The notes under the pieces are model-generated. The model was not told the origin of the DNA, searched no databases, and worked only from the letters and a program-made list of their open reading frames with translations. DNA of 64,000 nt, taken from Fibrobacterota bacterium (GTDB lineage: Bacteria > Fibrobacterota > Chitinivibrionia > Chitinivibrionales > Chitinispirillaceae). Both the position numbers and the translations under genes were made by a program. Shown here in pieces: positions 32,656 to 42,067 of the stretch (positions within the stretch are counted from its first letter, which is position 1; every line of letters starts with the position of its first letter). The DNA is taken from assembly GCA_023436145.1 (NCBI GenBank), contig JAEZKP010000101.1, positions 99,504 to 163,503 on the forward strand, written 5' to 3'.

Positions 32656-35355
32656 ATGATTTCGACTAAAAAAACTCTCTTCATTATTTTGTTTTTTTCT
32701 ACCTTTCTTTTTTTTGTTTTTTGCTCGAATGATCCGCTTTCCAGCAATGATAAAAATTCATGGGAGTATGGGGTCACCATTAAAGATACTCTTGTCGATC
32801 CATCAATAACTGATGTACTCATAAACTGTCCCGGAGCTATCTCTATCCGTATTCCAGCCGGTACATCAAATCAACCTCTGCAACTGCTGATCCGGAATCT
32901 GGATTCCTATCCTGATGGGAACGGAGACTTTCTTAAAATGCTCTCCGTTTATGATGTCACTCTGGGGAATATGAATAAATTTGCTACTCCACTGGAGATA
33001 ACATTTCCTTTCGATGCATCAGAAGCTGCCAATGGCATTTTCGGTAATCGTGTCGGTGCTGCATGGTATATAGATTCTTTGCAATCATGGCATGTATTCG
33101 CTGATCCGGTAATTGACACTGTTAATCGAACTATAACCATCAGGAGCGACCACCTTACAAAATTGGCGAAATACGGATGGAAAAATCTGCAGGGTTTTAC
33201 CCATTACCATAGAACCCCCCATTTTACCATCTATTGGGCAGAAGGGAAAGTCCCTTCCAATACTCTTTATATCAGCCCTTTTACTCTAGGTCATACCGGA
33301 ACTATTCCACATTACATTGAAGATATGAGCTTATACCTTGAACAGGCTTATGATACATTAACCAGTAAAGGACTATCTCTTCCGGGTCAAACCGAGGTCT
33401 ATGTTCAGGATATAAGCCCCGATGATGGCAGAGCAAGCTTTCTGGGTTATATATTAATCAACAACACTTTAAAAACTGATTCGGAGAAATCCATGGCCGA
33501 AGCACTACCTTCAGTCTGTGCACATGAACTTCTGCATATTTCTCAGGATTATTATTATATGCAGCTTTTCAGTGATTACAGCTCCAAATGGTGGCTTGAA
33601 GCAACCGCTGTACTTGCAGACAGGATGGTGTGGCCAGCAAAGAAAATCTTTGAAGCTGAACACTATGCTGATATGTCAATAATAAATCAACTGCACCGAC
33701 CTTGGGATGACTGCAATTCTGATCCGGAATATTATATTGCCGGCGGATTTTTAAGTTATCTCAGCGCTTTCAGAACCGGCTCCAGACTCAATGTAGCAGA
33801 GATAATTAAAGAAGCAGGAAAGGCGACTACGCTTTCCTATATACGCACCATTCTTGATAATTACATTAAAACCAGCCTTTCAGGGCAGGGAATCGGTCAG
33901 GAATACTGCGATTACCTCAAATGGGCTCAGAGCCAGAATGGCCACATCAACCTCCCCATCAGTGCACCATCGCCCAAATCGAATTTCGGGTGCGTAAGTA
34001 ATTGCTTTTTAACGGACAACTCCATTAAAAACAACGCACTTACACTTTCCCGTCTTTCAGCTCATTTCATTAAAATAAAACCATCGGATACAACTGTTTC
34101 CGCAGCTGTCATCAAGCTTTCTCAGAAAGATGCCGGTCTTCACTGTGCCATTTACCGGAGCAGCCCCGGCAGCTCTACTTTAATTAAACCACTGGAGATG
34201 GCAGATAGTGCAACTGTCAACTTTAATTCAAAAACGGAATGGTTCGATGTATTGATAGTTAATATGAATAAAGACAATTCAGGAAACATTACTGTTTCCA
34301 CAAAGGGATTAACCAAACCTTTCATCTCCTCTATTTCTCCATCCCAGGGTAAACCCGGTGATCTTGTGACAATCAATGGGAAAAATTTAGGGGACAATAA
34401 TGGTGATACGCTCTTTTTCGGATCGGTTCGCGCAACTTCCATCAGCTCATGGACAAATACCTCTATCAAAGCGACTGTGCCCCAAGGTGCACAGGGGTGT
34501 CTTGTCTCTGTTAAATCCGACAACATCACCAGTAACATGAAGCAATTTACAATCACCGGTATTCCCCAGATCATTTCAGTCGAGACTTACAGCTCTGTAA
34601 ACCGCGCCGGAAATTCTATCTTCGATTTAATCGGGACTGGCTTCGGGATAACTCCAGGAGAGGTTTTTTTCGGAACAGTACCAGCCCCTGTCGTAAGTGA
34701 TATGTGGGGAGATAAAATCATCAAAGTACAGATCCCTTTCAATGCAACCACCGATACCATCACGGTTAAAACAGCAAACGGACAGGTCAGTGCACCTTAT
34801 CCAAAAGACTTCATTTCTATTGCAGAATATTTGGACCATATGAAAGAATTTGAAGTTTATATAGCTGGAGAAGCGACTTTCTCCTGGAGTGATTGTAACG
34901 GCGGAGGCTCTGAAACCAGAAAAGTCTACACCGGTTCCTCTTCGACCGGAATGAACTGCACCTTTTCCCAAAATTCATATGTCTGCACTCTTTCCTCTCA
35001 GAATGCTGAGTATAAAGTATCCGTATCATTAACCATCAATAAGGGTGCTACTCCCCATTTAACTACCATCTCAGGAACCAGTATCAGAAATGTTTATTAC
35101 GGTTCTGCCCCGGATGGAACCTATAACCGGGATGAATACAAAGTCACTTTCACCAATGTTCCATTATATGATTCGACCCAATGCCAGTTTGGAGCATTTG
35201 GCCCCTTATCTTCAAATTACCTCACCAGTATTGATTTAAAGGAGTACAGATGGAGCGAGGCCTGTAGCACAATGGTGGTAAAAAGTGCAACTGCCCTTTC
35301 ATATACCGATTCATCCTACAGAGGAGATGGGATTGTGATAAACAATCTGGAATAA
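32656..35355 (+). CDS. Lipoprotein with HExxH metallopeptidase-like domain and IPT/TIG domains
   Basis: 899 residues. The lipoprotein signal ends at FFVFCSNDP (Cys23). A beta domain (40-180) is followed by a catalytic-looking region: CAHELLHISQDYY (zinc His290, Glu291, His294) and, 21 residues on, KWWLEATAVLAD (Glu315), the gluzincin arrangement HExxH-x20-E. After a helical part, two IPT/TIG Ig-like domains start at FISSISPSQGKPGDLVTING and IISVETYSSVNRAGNSIF (about 555-720). A Cys-containing beta domain closes the protein. Probably a surface protease or a relative that binds polymer; the exact family is not recognised. Confidence 0.85.
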   Translation: MISTKKTLFIILFFSTFLFFVFCSNDPLSSNDKNSWEYGVTIKDTLVDPSITDVLINCPGAISIRIPAGTSNQPLQLLIRNLDSYPDGNGDFLKMLSVYDVTLGNMNKFATPLEITFPFDASEAANGIFGNRVGAAWYIDSLQSWHVFADPVIDTVNRTITIRSDHLTKLAKYGWKNLQGFTHYHRTPHFTIYWAEGKVPSNTLYISPFTLGHTGTIPHYIEDMSLYLEQAYDTLTSKGLSLPGQTEVYVQDISPDDGRASFLGYILINNTLKTDSEKSMAEALPSVCAHELLHISQDYYYMQLFSDYSSKWWLEATAVLADRMVWPAKKIFEAEHYADMSIINQLHRPWDDCNSDPEYYIAGGFLSYLSAFRTGSRLNVAEIIKEAGKATTLSYIRTILDNYIKTSLSGQGIGQEYCDYLKWAQSQNGHINLPISAPSPKSNFGCVSNCFLTDNSIKNNALTLSRLSAHFIKIKPSDTTVSAAVIKLSQKDAGLHCAIYRSSPGSSTLIKPLEMADSATVNFNSKTEWFDVLIVNMNKDNSGNITVSTKGLTKPFISSISPSQGKPGDLVTINGKNLGDNNGDTLFFGSVRATSISSWTNTSIKATVPQGAQGCLVSVKSDNITSNMKQFTITGIPQIISVETYSSVNRAGNSIFDLIGTGFGITPGEVFFGTVPAPVVSDMWGDKIIKVQIPFNATTDTITVKTANGQVSAPYPKDFISIAEYLDHMKEFEVYIAGEATFSWSDCNGGGSETRKVYTGSSSTGMNCTFSQNSYVCTLSSQNAEYKVSVSLTINKGATPHLTTISGTSIRNVYYGSAPDGTYNRDEYKVTFTNVPLYDSTQCQFGAFGPLSSNYLTSIDLKEYRWSEACSTMVVKSATALSYTDSSYRGDGIVINNLE

Positions 35356-35437
35356 CCGATATGCCGCGAAAAGCAAGGGCACAAAAAAAGTAATCTTCCA
35401 CTCAGTTCCGCAAAACGATGCCAAGTATTGCAACTTA

Positions 35438-35467
35438 AACTGACTTCGAAAAAGTCAGTTCTTAATT
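35438..35467 (+). terminator. Possible terminator after the metallopeptidase gene
   Basis: A 9-bp perfect stem AACTGACTT/AAGTCAGTT with loop CGAAA, followed by CTTAATTAATTT. The T-tract is interrupted, so it may be a weak terminator. It lies 82 bases after the stop codon. Confidence 0.55.
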
Positions 35468-35661
35468 AATTTACATTTAAGGTAAAAACACCCTGTCGAA
35501 TCTTAAGGACTGACAACTACAGGCCTCCTGGTTAACTATCTTTTATTACTGGAAGTCTTTTTTAGAAAGTTCTGCTGACATTATTTATCCGCTCCTCAAA
35601 ACATTGCCTCCGCTTTTTGCTACTCCAATAAACTTACTTCAACTGCTTTTTTGAGGTTTTT

Positions 35662-37389
35662 ATGTCACCAAAACCCAAATCATATCCATCTTTCCACATT
35701 GAACCCGGATCTTTGGTAAATATTCTGGGAGTAGTGTATGTACACCAGAAGACCATTGATGGTGGAGATATTTACCTTACCCGTTTTGGATTACCATTTC
35801 AAAAACTGCTTTCTGTGGAGAACTGGTATGAGAAAGACTGGTATGAAAAAAGGAGGATTCGTCTTGAAGGGACCAGTTCAGTATACAGGATTACTACTAA
35901 AGAGATTGATGGTCAAAGTATAGATATAGTGGTGAAAAACTGTAGAGTTGGTGAAGATGTACCCGTGCAGACCAGAACCATATTGGAATTTATCAACGCC
36001 GAGTTTAACAGCCCCTGGGAGGAGTTTTCCCTGGTTATGGAAATGCGTGAGGGCAAATTTGGAGATGCTCAGGTGCATATAAACACACAGAAACCTCTGG
36101 CAATCTATGTTCCGCCCGAAAAAATGCAAACCTGGCAAAGCGGACGATCCATCGACAAGATAAACCGGGTTATGGCTCGTCACCCGGGAATACATATCGA
36201 CATTTTAAAGCAGTACAAACTTATCTATGGCTGGATCTATGGGAAGGATATTGCCGAATTGTTCTCTTCTTTACAATTTAAAGAAGAAATATCAGTCTCC
36301 TTTCTGGCAGAATCCACCACCAAAGTAATAAACGACCTTCAGTTAAAAGGATTTGCCATTGCAGACATGAAACCCTGCCATATCATTATTGGTGAAGAAG
36401 AGATCAAAGAGCTTCAGTTGCAATATGGTGCTGGTTTTTCCAGGATGCCCAACCCCGGTCCTTTAATGGAGCTGGTAATTAAAGGTAAATATTCGGTTGT
36501 TGATTATGAGCTGCTTACCCGTACTGCAGAGCATGAGAATGAGATAAGCACCAGCCGAAGACTCAGCTATCATGACTGTCAGCTTCACCGGTTTATCGCC
36601 ACACCTGTGCCATCTCACTTGCATTTACAAAATATTTTCGATCTGTGCTACATTCATGGGCAGGTTGAAAGTACAGGCGGCAAGCTGTGGGTGGTAGGGA
36701 AAAACGCCACTCTTTTTGATTATTTTTTGCCTGAGCGATGGAGAAAAACTCAAGCCTGGAAACTTTCTTTTCATAACGACATTTATTACACGGTAACCAA
36801 AGATCATATTCACATTGTATGGAAAATTTCCAGAGTTGGTGAAAAGCCACAAAATTATCTGAATGACCCACTTTTCCAGGATATCTTTTCCTATGGATAT
36901 AACAGCCCATTTGAAGAGTTCTCCATTGCTCAGAAGCTTAATGAAGCAGGTATCCCTACAGTTTATATTCGCGCAATTTATATGACCGGAAGCCCTAAAC
37001 TGGAATCATCCGATGATTTCAGCCGTTATCAATCTCACCGGCATCTGAAAAATCCCGATGGTTCATCCGTACTATGTGAACAACATAACTACATCACTAT
37101 TCGCGGCTTTTACAACGGACCTGATGAATGGATGGCCCGGCAGCAGTGCCTTTTCTGTCGCCCGCTCGATCTGCAGCATGCTCTACACAGGGGATATATA
37201 GAGAATTCCACCGCTCCGTACTTAAAAAGTAGAATTCAAAATCAACTCCTGAAAGCCGGTTATGATGGGACATTTCTAAAATTTAACGACTTTTTGCTCT
37301 CTGTTGACTCTCAAGGCAAACTTATCTTAGATAAAGATGGTTATCCGGATATGAGAATCTGCAATTTTGAACTGATCCGGAAATTGTAA
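35662..37389 (+). CDS. Protein with two kinase-like halves, function unknown
   Basis: 575 residues, cytoplasmic. The first half has features of a protein-kinase-like fold: DIVVKNCRVG (Lys92, strand beta3), SPWEEFSLVMEM (Glu119 or Glu120), ADMKPCHIII (Asp235, Lys237, His240, resembling a catalytic loop) and SVVDYELL (Asp281, the DFG place). The second half repeats the order: IVWKISRVG, NSPFEEFSIAQKL, then a C-terminal FNDFLLSVDSQGKL...RICNFEL with Asn where the metal-binding Asp should be. Internal similarity (KNCRVGE versus WKISRVGE, SPWEEFS versus SPFEEFS) suggests duplication, with the second half probably inactive. No known family recognised. Confidence 0.7.
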   Translation: MSPKPKSYPSFHIEPGSLVNILGVVYVHQKTIDGGDIYLTRFGLPFQKLLSVENWYEKDWYEKRRIRLEGTSSVYRITTKEIDGQSIDIVVKNCRVGEDVPVQTRTILEFINAEFNSPWEEFSLVMEMREGKFGDAQVHINTQKPLAIYVPPEKMQTWQSGRSIDKINRVMARHPGIHIDILKQYKLIYGWIYGKDIAELFSSLQFKEEISVSFLAESTTKVINDLQLKGFAIADMKPCHIIIGEEEIKELQLQYGAGFSRMPNPGPLMELVIKGKYSVVDYELLTRTAEHENEISTSRRLSYHDCQLHRFIATPVPSHLHLQNIFDLCYIHGQVESTGGKLWVVGKNATLFDYFLPERWRKTQAWKLSFHNDIYYTVTKDHIHIVWKISRVGEKPQNYLNDPLFQDIFSYGYNSPFEEFSIAQKLNEAGIPTVYIRAIYMTGSPKLESSDDFSRYQSHRHLKNPDGSSVLCEQHNYITIRGFYNGPDEWMARQQCLFCRPLDLQHALHRGYIENSTAPYLKSRIQNQLLKAGYDGTFLKFNDFLLSVDSQGKLILDKDGYPDMRICNFELIRKL

Positions 37390-37525
37390 TTATCTGGTTT
37401 GATTCTTCTTCGGGGTTCCAACAGCTCTGACTCACTGTTTTGGAGCCTGGTTTGCTCAAAATAAAACAGATAAATAGCGGAAAACTGAAAAACTATTCAC
37501 ACCTGTTGGGATCAGTAAGAAAGCA

Positions 37526-38686
37526 GTGATAATTGTTATGACATCTCAACTCAATAACCAAAATGAAACTCCGGCAAACAATGACAAACGATTCCAGTCA
37601 CTCTCCGGCTATACCATACTTGTTTTGTTTCTTCTTATCTCTGCAGCATTTATCCCCATAATGAGAATCTTTTTTGTACCGATCATTGTTGCAGCTGTTT
37701 TAGCCGGTTTACTTTATCCCATTTACAACTGGTTCTACAAACGTTTATGGAGAAAAGCTCCGCTGGCCTCCCTTGTATGCTGTCTTCTGCTAATTCTGGT
37801 GGTACTTATTCCTTCTACATTCATAATACAATCGGTAATAAGACAAATGAGAGATTTTTATTCAACGGCTGTACCCTGGTTTAAAGAGTTTATGCAAACC
37901 TGGCAGGATTATCCCATTGTAACAAAATTCATGGACTCCCGAATCGGCAGATGGCTGCTCAGTGAAGTAGACTGGTCATCTTTTATCAATACCATTTCCA
38001 AAAACGTTGCATCCCTGGCAACCGCCGTCATCAACAGAACCTATACCGGAGTTTTCGGACTGGCTGCAGAACTGATTATTATGATCTTCACCTTATTCTA
38101 CTTCTTTATAGACGGGCCTCAAATTCTTCAAAGAATGCGCTATCTTATTCCGCTGAAAATGGAATACCAGCAGATGGCGATTTCCAGCTTTTCACTGATA
38201 TCCAAAGCAATTATTAAAGGGACTCTTATTATTGGACTGGTGGTTGGTTTCCTGAGTGCCATTACTCTTCTTATTTTTGGAGTAAGTACCTGGCTTTTCT
38301 GGGGTTTTGTTATTGTTGTCTTTTCCATAATCCCTATGCTGGGCCCCAGCTTGGTAATGGTTCCGGCTGCACTTATAAAGATGCTTACCGGACATGTCTG
38401 GCAGGGCATAGGTATACTTCTGGTAACTTATATCGTACTTATCAACATAGACAATGTTATCAGACCTCGCATTGTGGGAGGCAGTGCCAAAATGCATGAC
38501 TTACTGGTTTTCTTCTCCACCTTAGGCGGGTTAAGTGTGTTTGGTATAATGGGTTTTATCATAGGACCCATAATAGCCGCACTTTTTTTAACAGTCCTGA
38601 ATATTTATAATGAAGAATTCAAAGACCAGCTTGATAGAAGAATTCAACCACTAACCGACTCAAAAAAGATTATCCCCGACCAATAA
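37526..38686 (+). CDS. AI-2E/PerM-family membrane permease
   Basis: 386 residues with about eight membrane helices in the UPF0118/AI-2E pattern. Paired N-terminal helices (TILVLFLLISAAFIPIMRIFFVP; IIVAAVLAGLLYP) are followed by a large extracytoplasmic loop (about 115-185). C-terminal helices carry the family's VIRPRIVGGSAKMHDLLVFFSTLGGL and GFIIGPIIAALF motifs. The start may be the GTG at 37526 or the ATG four codons later; neither has a strong ribosome site. Members export small molecules or Na+/H+; the substrate is unknown. It stands alone. Confidence 0.88.
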   Translation: MIIVMTSQLNNQNETPANNDKRFQSLSGYTILVLFLLISAAFIPIMRIFFVPIIVAAVLAGLLYPIYNWFYKRLWRKAPLASLVCCLLLILVVLIPSTFIIQSVIRQMRDFYSTAVPWFKEFMQTWQDYPIVTKFMDSRIGRWLLSEVDWSSFINTISKNVASLATAVINRTYTGVFGLAAELIIMIFTLFYFFIDGPQILQRMRYLIPLKMEYQQMAISSFSLISKAIIKGTLIIGLVVGFLSAITLLIFGVSTWLFWGFVIVVFSIIPMLGPSLVMVPAALIKMLTGHVWQGIGILLVTYIVLINIDNVIRPRIVGGSAKMHDLLVFFSTLGGLSVFGIMGFIIGPIIAALFLTVLNIYNEEFKDQLDRRIQPLTDSKKIIPDQ

Positions 38687-38731
38687 TATTTATTATAAAT
38701 ATTACTCCTGTGCACAGTCAGTTTACTTCTT

Positions 38732-38850
38732 TGTCCCGTAGGGACATAATATTTCTAGGTAAATGAACAAAACAGGAACGGAATGCGGAAGGGGGGATGA
38801 TTCATTTTTCTTGTAATGTGTTCTATAAACATTTGATCCCTACGGGATCA
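38732..38850. repeat. Pair of REP-like palindromes
   Basis: Two perfect palindromes lie after the permease gene: TGTCCC-GTA-GGGACA (38732-38746), and TGATCCC-TAC-GGGATCA (38834-38850). The first is flanked by ATAATATTTCTAG. Read in reverse it gives CTAGAAATATTATGTCCCTACGGGACA, the same unit as at 53020-53048. Confidence 0.8.
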
Positions 38851-38894
38851 GGAAAAATAGTAATGAGGACATTTTTTAACTATAGATAATTATT

Positions 38895-39461
38895 CTAAGA
38901 AGCCTTTTCGGGACTTACTAACTGCATGATACCATCCTTTATATAAAAAACTAAAGACAGAAAAACAAGTACCCAGGCAGGGATGGTCAGGATATTAATA
39001 ACAGACTGGTTTGAGCCGGACAGAACCGCAACTACCAGTAATACCAGAACAAAGGTAGCTGCCTTGCCCACCAGACGGGGCTTAACCACAACTTTCTTTT
39101 TAAACAGCACCAATACCCCGGCTCCAAAGATAAGTATTAGTTCTCTGAGTAATACTACGTAGAACAAAACTGGAGATACAGTCCCATAAAAAGAGTCCAG
39201 CTTTTGAAACACCACAATGGAAAGTGCAGCCATCATCAATAGTTTGTCCGCAAAGGGGTCCAACACCGAACCTAAACGGGTCACCTCCTGATTCTTTCTG
39301 GCCAGATATCCATCCAGAATATCCAAAGATGCAGCAATAAGAAATACAAGTAATGGGATAAACCGCAGACCCGGATGCCAATCTTGGCCGGCAGTAAGCA
39401 GATAAACAAAAACAGGAACCAGTAGTATCCGCCCTATAGTGATTTTATTTGCCCGGGTCAT
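38895..39461 (-). CDS. pgsA: CDP-alcohol phosphatidyltransferase, probable phosphatidylglycerophosphate synthase
   Basis: 188 residues from the ATG at 39461, which gives the usual PgsA start (MTRANKITIGRILLVPVFV). The frame runs on upstream to a TTG, but that adds residues unlike the family. The catalytic motif D-x2-DG-x2-AR-x8-G-x3-D-x3-D is present as DILDGYLARKNQEVTRLGSVLDPFAD. About five membrane helices follow. The enzyme makes phosphatidylglycerol phosphate from CDP-diacylglycerol at the inner membrane. The ribosome site GGAG abuts the ATG, so a slightly earlier GTG start cannot be excluded. Confidence 0.88.
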   Translation of the reverse strand: MTRANKITIGRILLVPVFVYLLTAGQDWHPGLRFIPLLVFLIAASLDILDGYLARKNQEVTRLGSVLDPFADKLLMMAALSIVVFQKLDSFYGTVSPVLFYVVLLRELILIFGAGVLVLFKKKVVVKPRLVGKAATFVLVLLVVAVLSGSNQSVINILTIPAWVLVFLSLVFYIKDGIMQLVSPEKAS

Positions 39462-39622
39462 CTCCAAAGTAAATTTTTTTCTCACTAGCACCGACTCTTT
39501 CTTATAACAGCAGAACAATGAACCTGATGCGCTCTAAAAATACATTGGTTTTCAAGGGAAAGGATGATTTGAAATAAGAAGCAAAATAAGGAGCAGACTT
39601 ATTCTTCAAACAATTCTGAGTA

Positions 39623-40018
39623 CTAAATGATAATTTTAACCCCATATTGGTGAAACTTGGTATCAGCAGTAACAATTACAGCATCGGTTTTAATTGCAGA
39701 AGCAATGATAAAGCGATCGGCAGGATCTTTATGATACCAGGGAAGCCGGTTTGCATAAACAAAAATATCCATATTCAGGGGGATAATTGTAAGGTTATGA
39801 TTTTCGATTGCCTTTTCAAACCAGAATTCAGCTTTTAATGGCAGATGTAAAAGTCCCCGCTCTTCCTTCAAGCTGATTTCCCATCCGGATATAGGAGAAA
39901 TGTAAACAAGGGAAGCATTCTCAATCTGCTGTTTTGTGTTTTCAGAGATCTCATCACTTCCAGTAACCAACCATACTAATGCACAAGTGTCCAGAAACAG
40001 CTTTTTTTCAAACATCAT
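39623..40018 (-). CDS. VapC-like PIN-domain toxin
   Basis: 131 residues of a PIN-domain ribonuclease. Acidic active-site residues are in FLDTCALVWL (Asp), SGWEISLK (Glu), KDPADRFIIASA (Asp) and IVTADTKF (Asp), all present, so it should be active. The layout (LDTCALVWLVTG) is that of the COG3744 type commonly paired with Phd/YefM antitoxins. It overlaps the antitoxin gene by 11 bases; start codons MMF leave two options one residue apart. Confidence 0.9.
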   Translation of the reverse strand: MMFEKKLFLDTCALVWLVTGSDEISENTKQQIENASLVYISPISGWEISLKEERGLLHLPLKAEFWFEKAIENHNLTIIPLNMDIFVYANRLPWYHKDPADRFIIASAIKTDAVIVTADTKFHQYGVKIII

Positions 40019-40232
40019 CCCATTCCTCTGAGGTGGGTTGTGTTAAATCACTCATAACTTTTACATTTTTTAGCACGGGATCAAGTTTGAGCCTGCTTTT
40101 ATGTGAAACTGGATTAATTTCGGCAACTGCTCTTCCATGCCGCTGTATAATTATTTTCTCCCCGGTACGTTCAACAGATGCAATTAAAGCTGATAAATGC
40201 GTTTTAGCTTCATGAATACTGACTGTGATCAC
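40008..40232 (-). CDS. Phd/YefM-family antitoxin
   Basis: 74 residues: ITVSIHEAKTHLSALIASVERTGEKIIIQRHGRAVAEINP is the standard DNA-binding Phd/YefM fold. The C-terminal half (KLDPVLKNVKVMSDLTQPTSEEWDDV) is the acidic toxin-binding tail. It lies ahead of the PIN toxin and overlaps it, as antitoxin genes usually do. GGAGGA-like bases lie just upstream of the ATG. Confidence 0.9.
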   Translation of the reverse strand: MITVSIHEAKTHLSALIASVERTGEKIIIQRHGRAVAEINPVSHKSRLKLDPVLKNVKVMSDLTQPTSEEWDDV

Positions 40233-40622
40233 AATTTCCTCCGAGACGATTATTTTTGCTCCATTATAGTCTAATATAACTAATCTGGTCTTATTTTCAA
40301 ATTTTATTCCATTATAATTTAGTTGAAGGCAGATAAAATATTGAACTATTTACCTTAACGGCAAAAAGCACTCCTTAGTCATGGCAGACCCAATAATTTC
40401 CAGCAGACACGCTATTTTCAGTTATTTCAATCAGATAAATGTTATTTAAGTGTAATTGAATCATCCCCTGTTATATCAGAGGTACCACTCTGGTAAACCT
40501 GTATTTTATTTTATTTTCCTAGCTTGTTATCAGAAATGATATACTATAGATCCCGGACATAACAGCTGCGAAAAAACCGGGAATAAAAATTATCATGAAA
40601 GTTTCAAAAGAAAGATGGTATC
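40233..40622. other. Divergent intergenic region
   Basis: 390 AT-rich bases between the antitoxin gene (minus) and the YihY gene (plus), holding promoters for both. No gene, clear operator palindrome or RNA was recognised. Confidence 0.35.
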
Positions 40623-41963
40623 TTGAAAAGTAAATATATAACTGATTTTTTCGATAATCCTGCTGAATTGCTCATCTCCCTGCATCATCGCAGAAAAAAA
40701 ATCAGCTACTTCATAACTAACATACTGCTCTTTATCCGCATCTGCATTTCAGAGTTCTTTCTGAATCACTGCATAACCAGAGCATCATCGATTGCCTATG
40801 CATTACTTTTAACACTTATCCCCTTGGTTGTAACAGCGGCTTTCATGCTGGCCAGCCTTACCGAAATCAACTCTGAACAGGTGGAAAAATTGTTCTCTTT
40901 TTTTCTGCCTTTTGCTCCTGAAGTGATCCTGAACTATCTGAGCTCCTTTTTTGAAAATGCCAAAAAGTTAAGAGGTGTGGGAATTGTGGTTCTGATCCTG
41001 GTCAGTATGGGGTTATTTGGAACATTCGAAGAATCATTAAATACTATCTGGAAGGTACACCGTTCACGTTCCTTTTTTATTCGACTGCGCACCTTTACCA
41101 TGGTGGTGATCTACAGCCCTATACTGTTTTTTGCCTCTATTCAGTTCAGGAGATCTATTTCTCTGAAATTTGATCTCAGTGGGCAATTCATGCTCGATCT
41201 GGTACCTTTTTTCCTTATGGCCATGGCATTTTCCACACTGATCTGGCTAGTTCCCAATACAAAGGTACATTTAAAATCAGCACTTGCCGGAGGCTTGATT
41301 TCGGCAGTTTTATTCGAAGTTGAGCGGCGCAGCTTTTCAACCTATGTACAATTTTCCATGCAGGCACAGACTGTGTATGGTACCCTGGGAATACTCCCTC
41401 TTTTTTTGGTTTCTCTTTTTCTTGCTGCTATTTTTATTCTGATTGGAGCACAAGTCGGTTATGTCATACAGAATTTCCGTCCGCTTTTACGGGCTAAAAG
41501 ACGCTGGGACCGGCGGGTTGGTGATTACAAAACCTATTTCACATTCAGGATGCTTCTTGATTGTGTCAATTGTTTTGTAACCAAAAAAGCACCGCCGACA
41601 ACCGAGATACTTAGCCGTAAATATGATCTCACCGAGCAACAGACATCCGGTATATTAAGATGGCTTATTCATGAGAACTTTCTTCACCAGGTGGAAGGCT
41701 CTGAGTCATTTGTTCCTACTCATGACCTCTCTATTATACCAGTCCGCAGTATACTTGAAACAATAGACAACCAGAACCGTAAAATCCCGGTTGTTCCGGA
41801 TGACTTTACCAGAGATTATATCGATACGTTAATGAAACAGCTCGGAAAAAGCGATTCTTCACAGCTTGACGAACTTACTTTCGGGGAAATGCTTGAAGAG
41901 ATCACCAGGGGGGAGAAAAGGACTGGTAAAAGATCGCTGGCTCTGAACGGGCATATACGATAA
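40623..41963 (+). CDS. YihY/BrkB-family inner-membrane protein
   Basis: 446 residues with six membrane helices and the family pattern: RASSIAYALLLTLIPLVVTAAFMLASL (about 56-82), then GLFGTFEESLNTIWKVHRSRSF, and LVPNTKVHLKSALAGGLISAVLFEVERRSFSTYVQF. The C-terminal 150 residues are soluble, with a winged-helix-like KKAPPTTEILSRKYDLTEQQTSGILRWLIHENFLHQV. The family was once called RNase BN by mistake; its role is unknown. The start is a TTG after AAAGAAAGATGG; no in-frame ATG fits better. Confidence 0.88.
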   Translation: MKSKYITDFFDNPAELLISLHHRRKKISYFITNILLFIRICISEFFLNHCITRASSIAYALLLTLIPLVVTAAFMLASLTEINSEQVEKLFSFFLPFAPEVILNYLSSFFENAKKLRGVGIVVLILVSMGLFGTFEESLNTIWKVHRSRSFFIRLRTFTMVVIYSPILFFASIQFRRSISLKFDLSGQFMLDLVPFFLMAMAFSTLIWLVPNTKVHLKSALAGGLISAVLFEVERRSFSTYVQFSMQAQTVYGTLGILPLFLVSLFLAAIFILIGAQVGYVIQNFRPLLRAKRRWDRRVGDYKTYFTFRMLLDCVNCFVTKKAPPTTEILSRKYDLTEQQTSGILRWLIHENFLHQVEGSESFVPTHDLSIIPVRSILETIDNQNRKIPVVPDDFTRDYIDTLMKQLGKSDSSQLDELTFGEMLEEITRGEKRTGKRSLALNGHIR

Positions 41964-42067
41964 AAAAAAACGTTTGTTGTGAACAGGCACGATAAATTTT
42001 CTCTCTAAGCAGCTCTTTTTTATGGGACCTCCAGGTTTCTTGAAATCTGGGATCATAAGTTCAGTTC

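Noticed and set aside
32333..32659. Possible small secreted protein between DUF2271 and metallopeptidase genes
   Set aside because: No ribosome site, overlaps both neighbours and has biased Phe/Leu composition; kept only as a doubtful spacer note.
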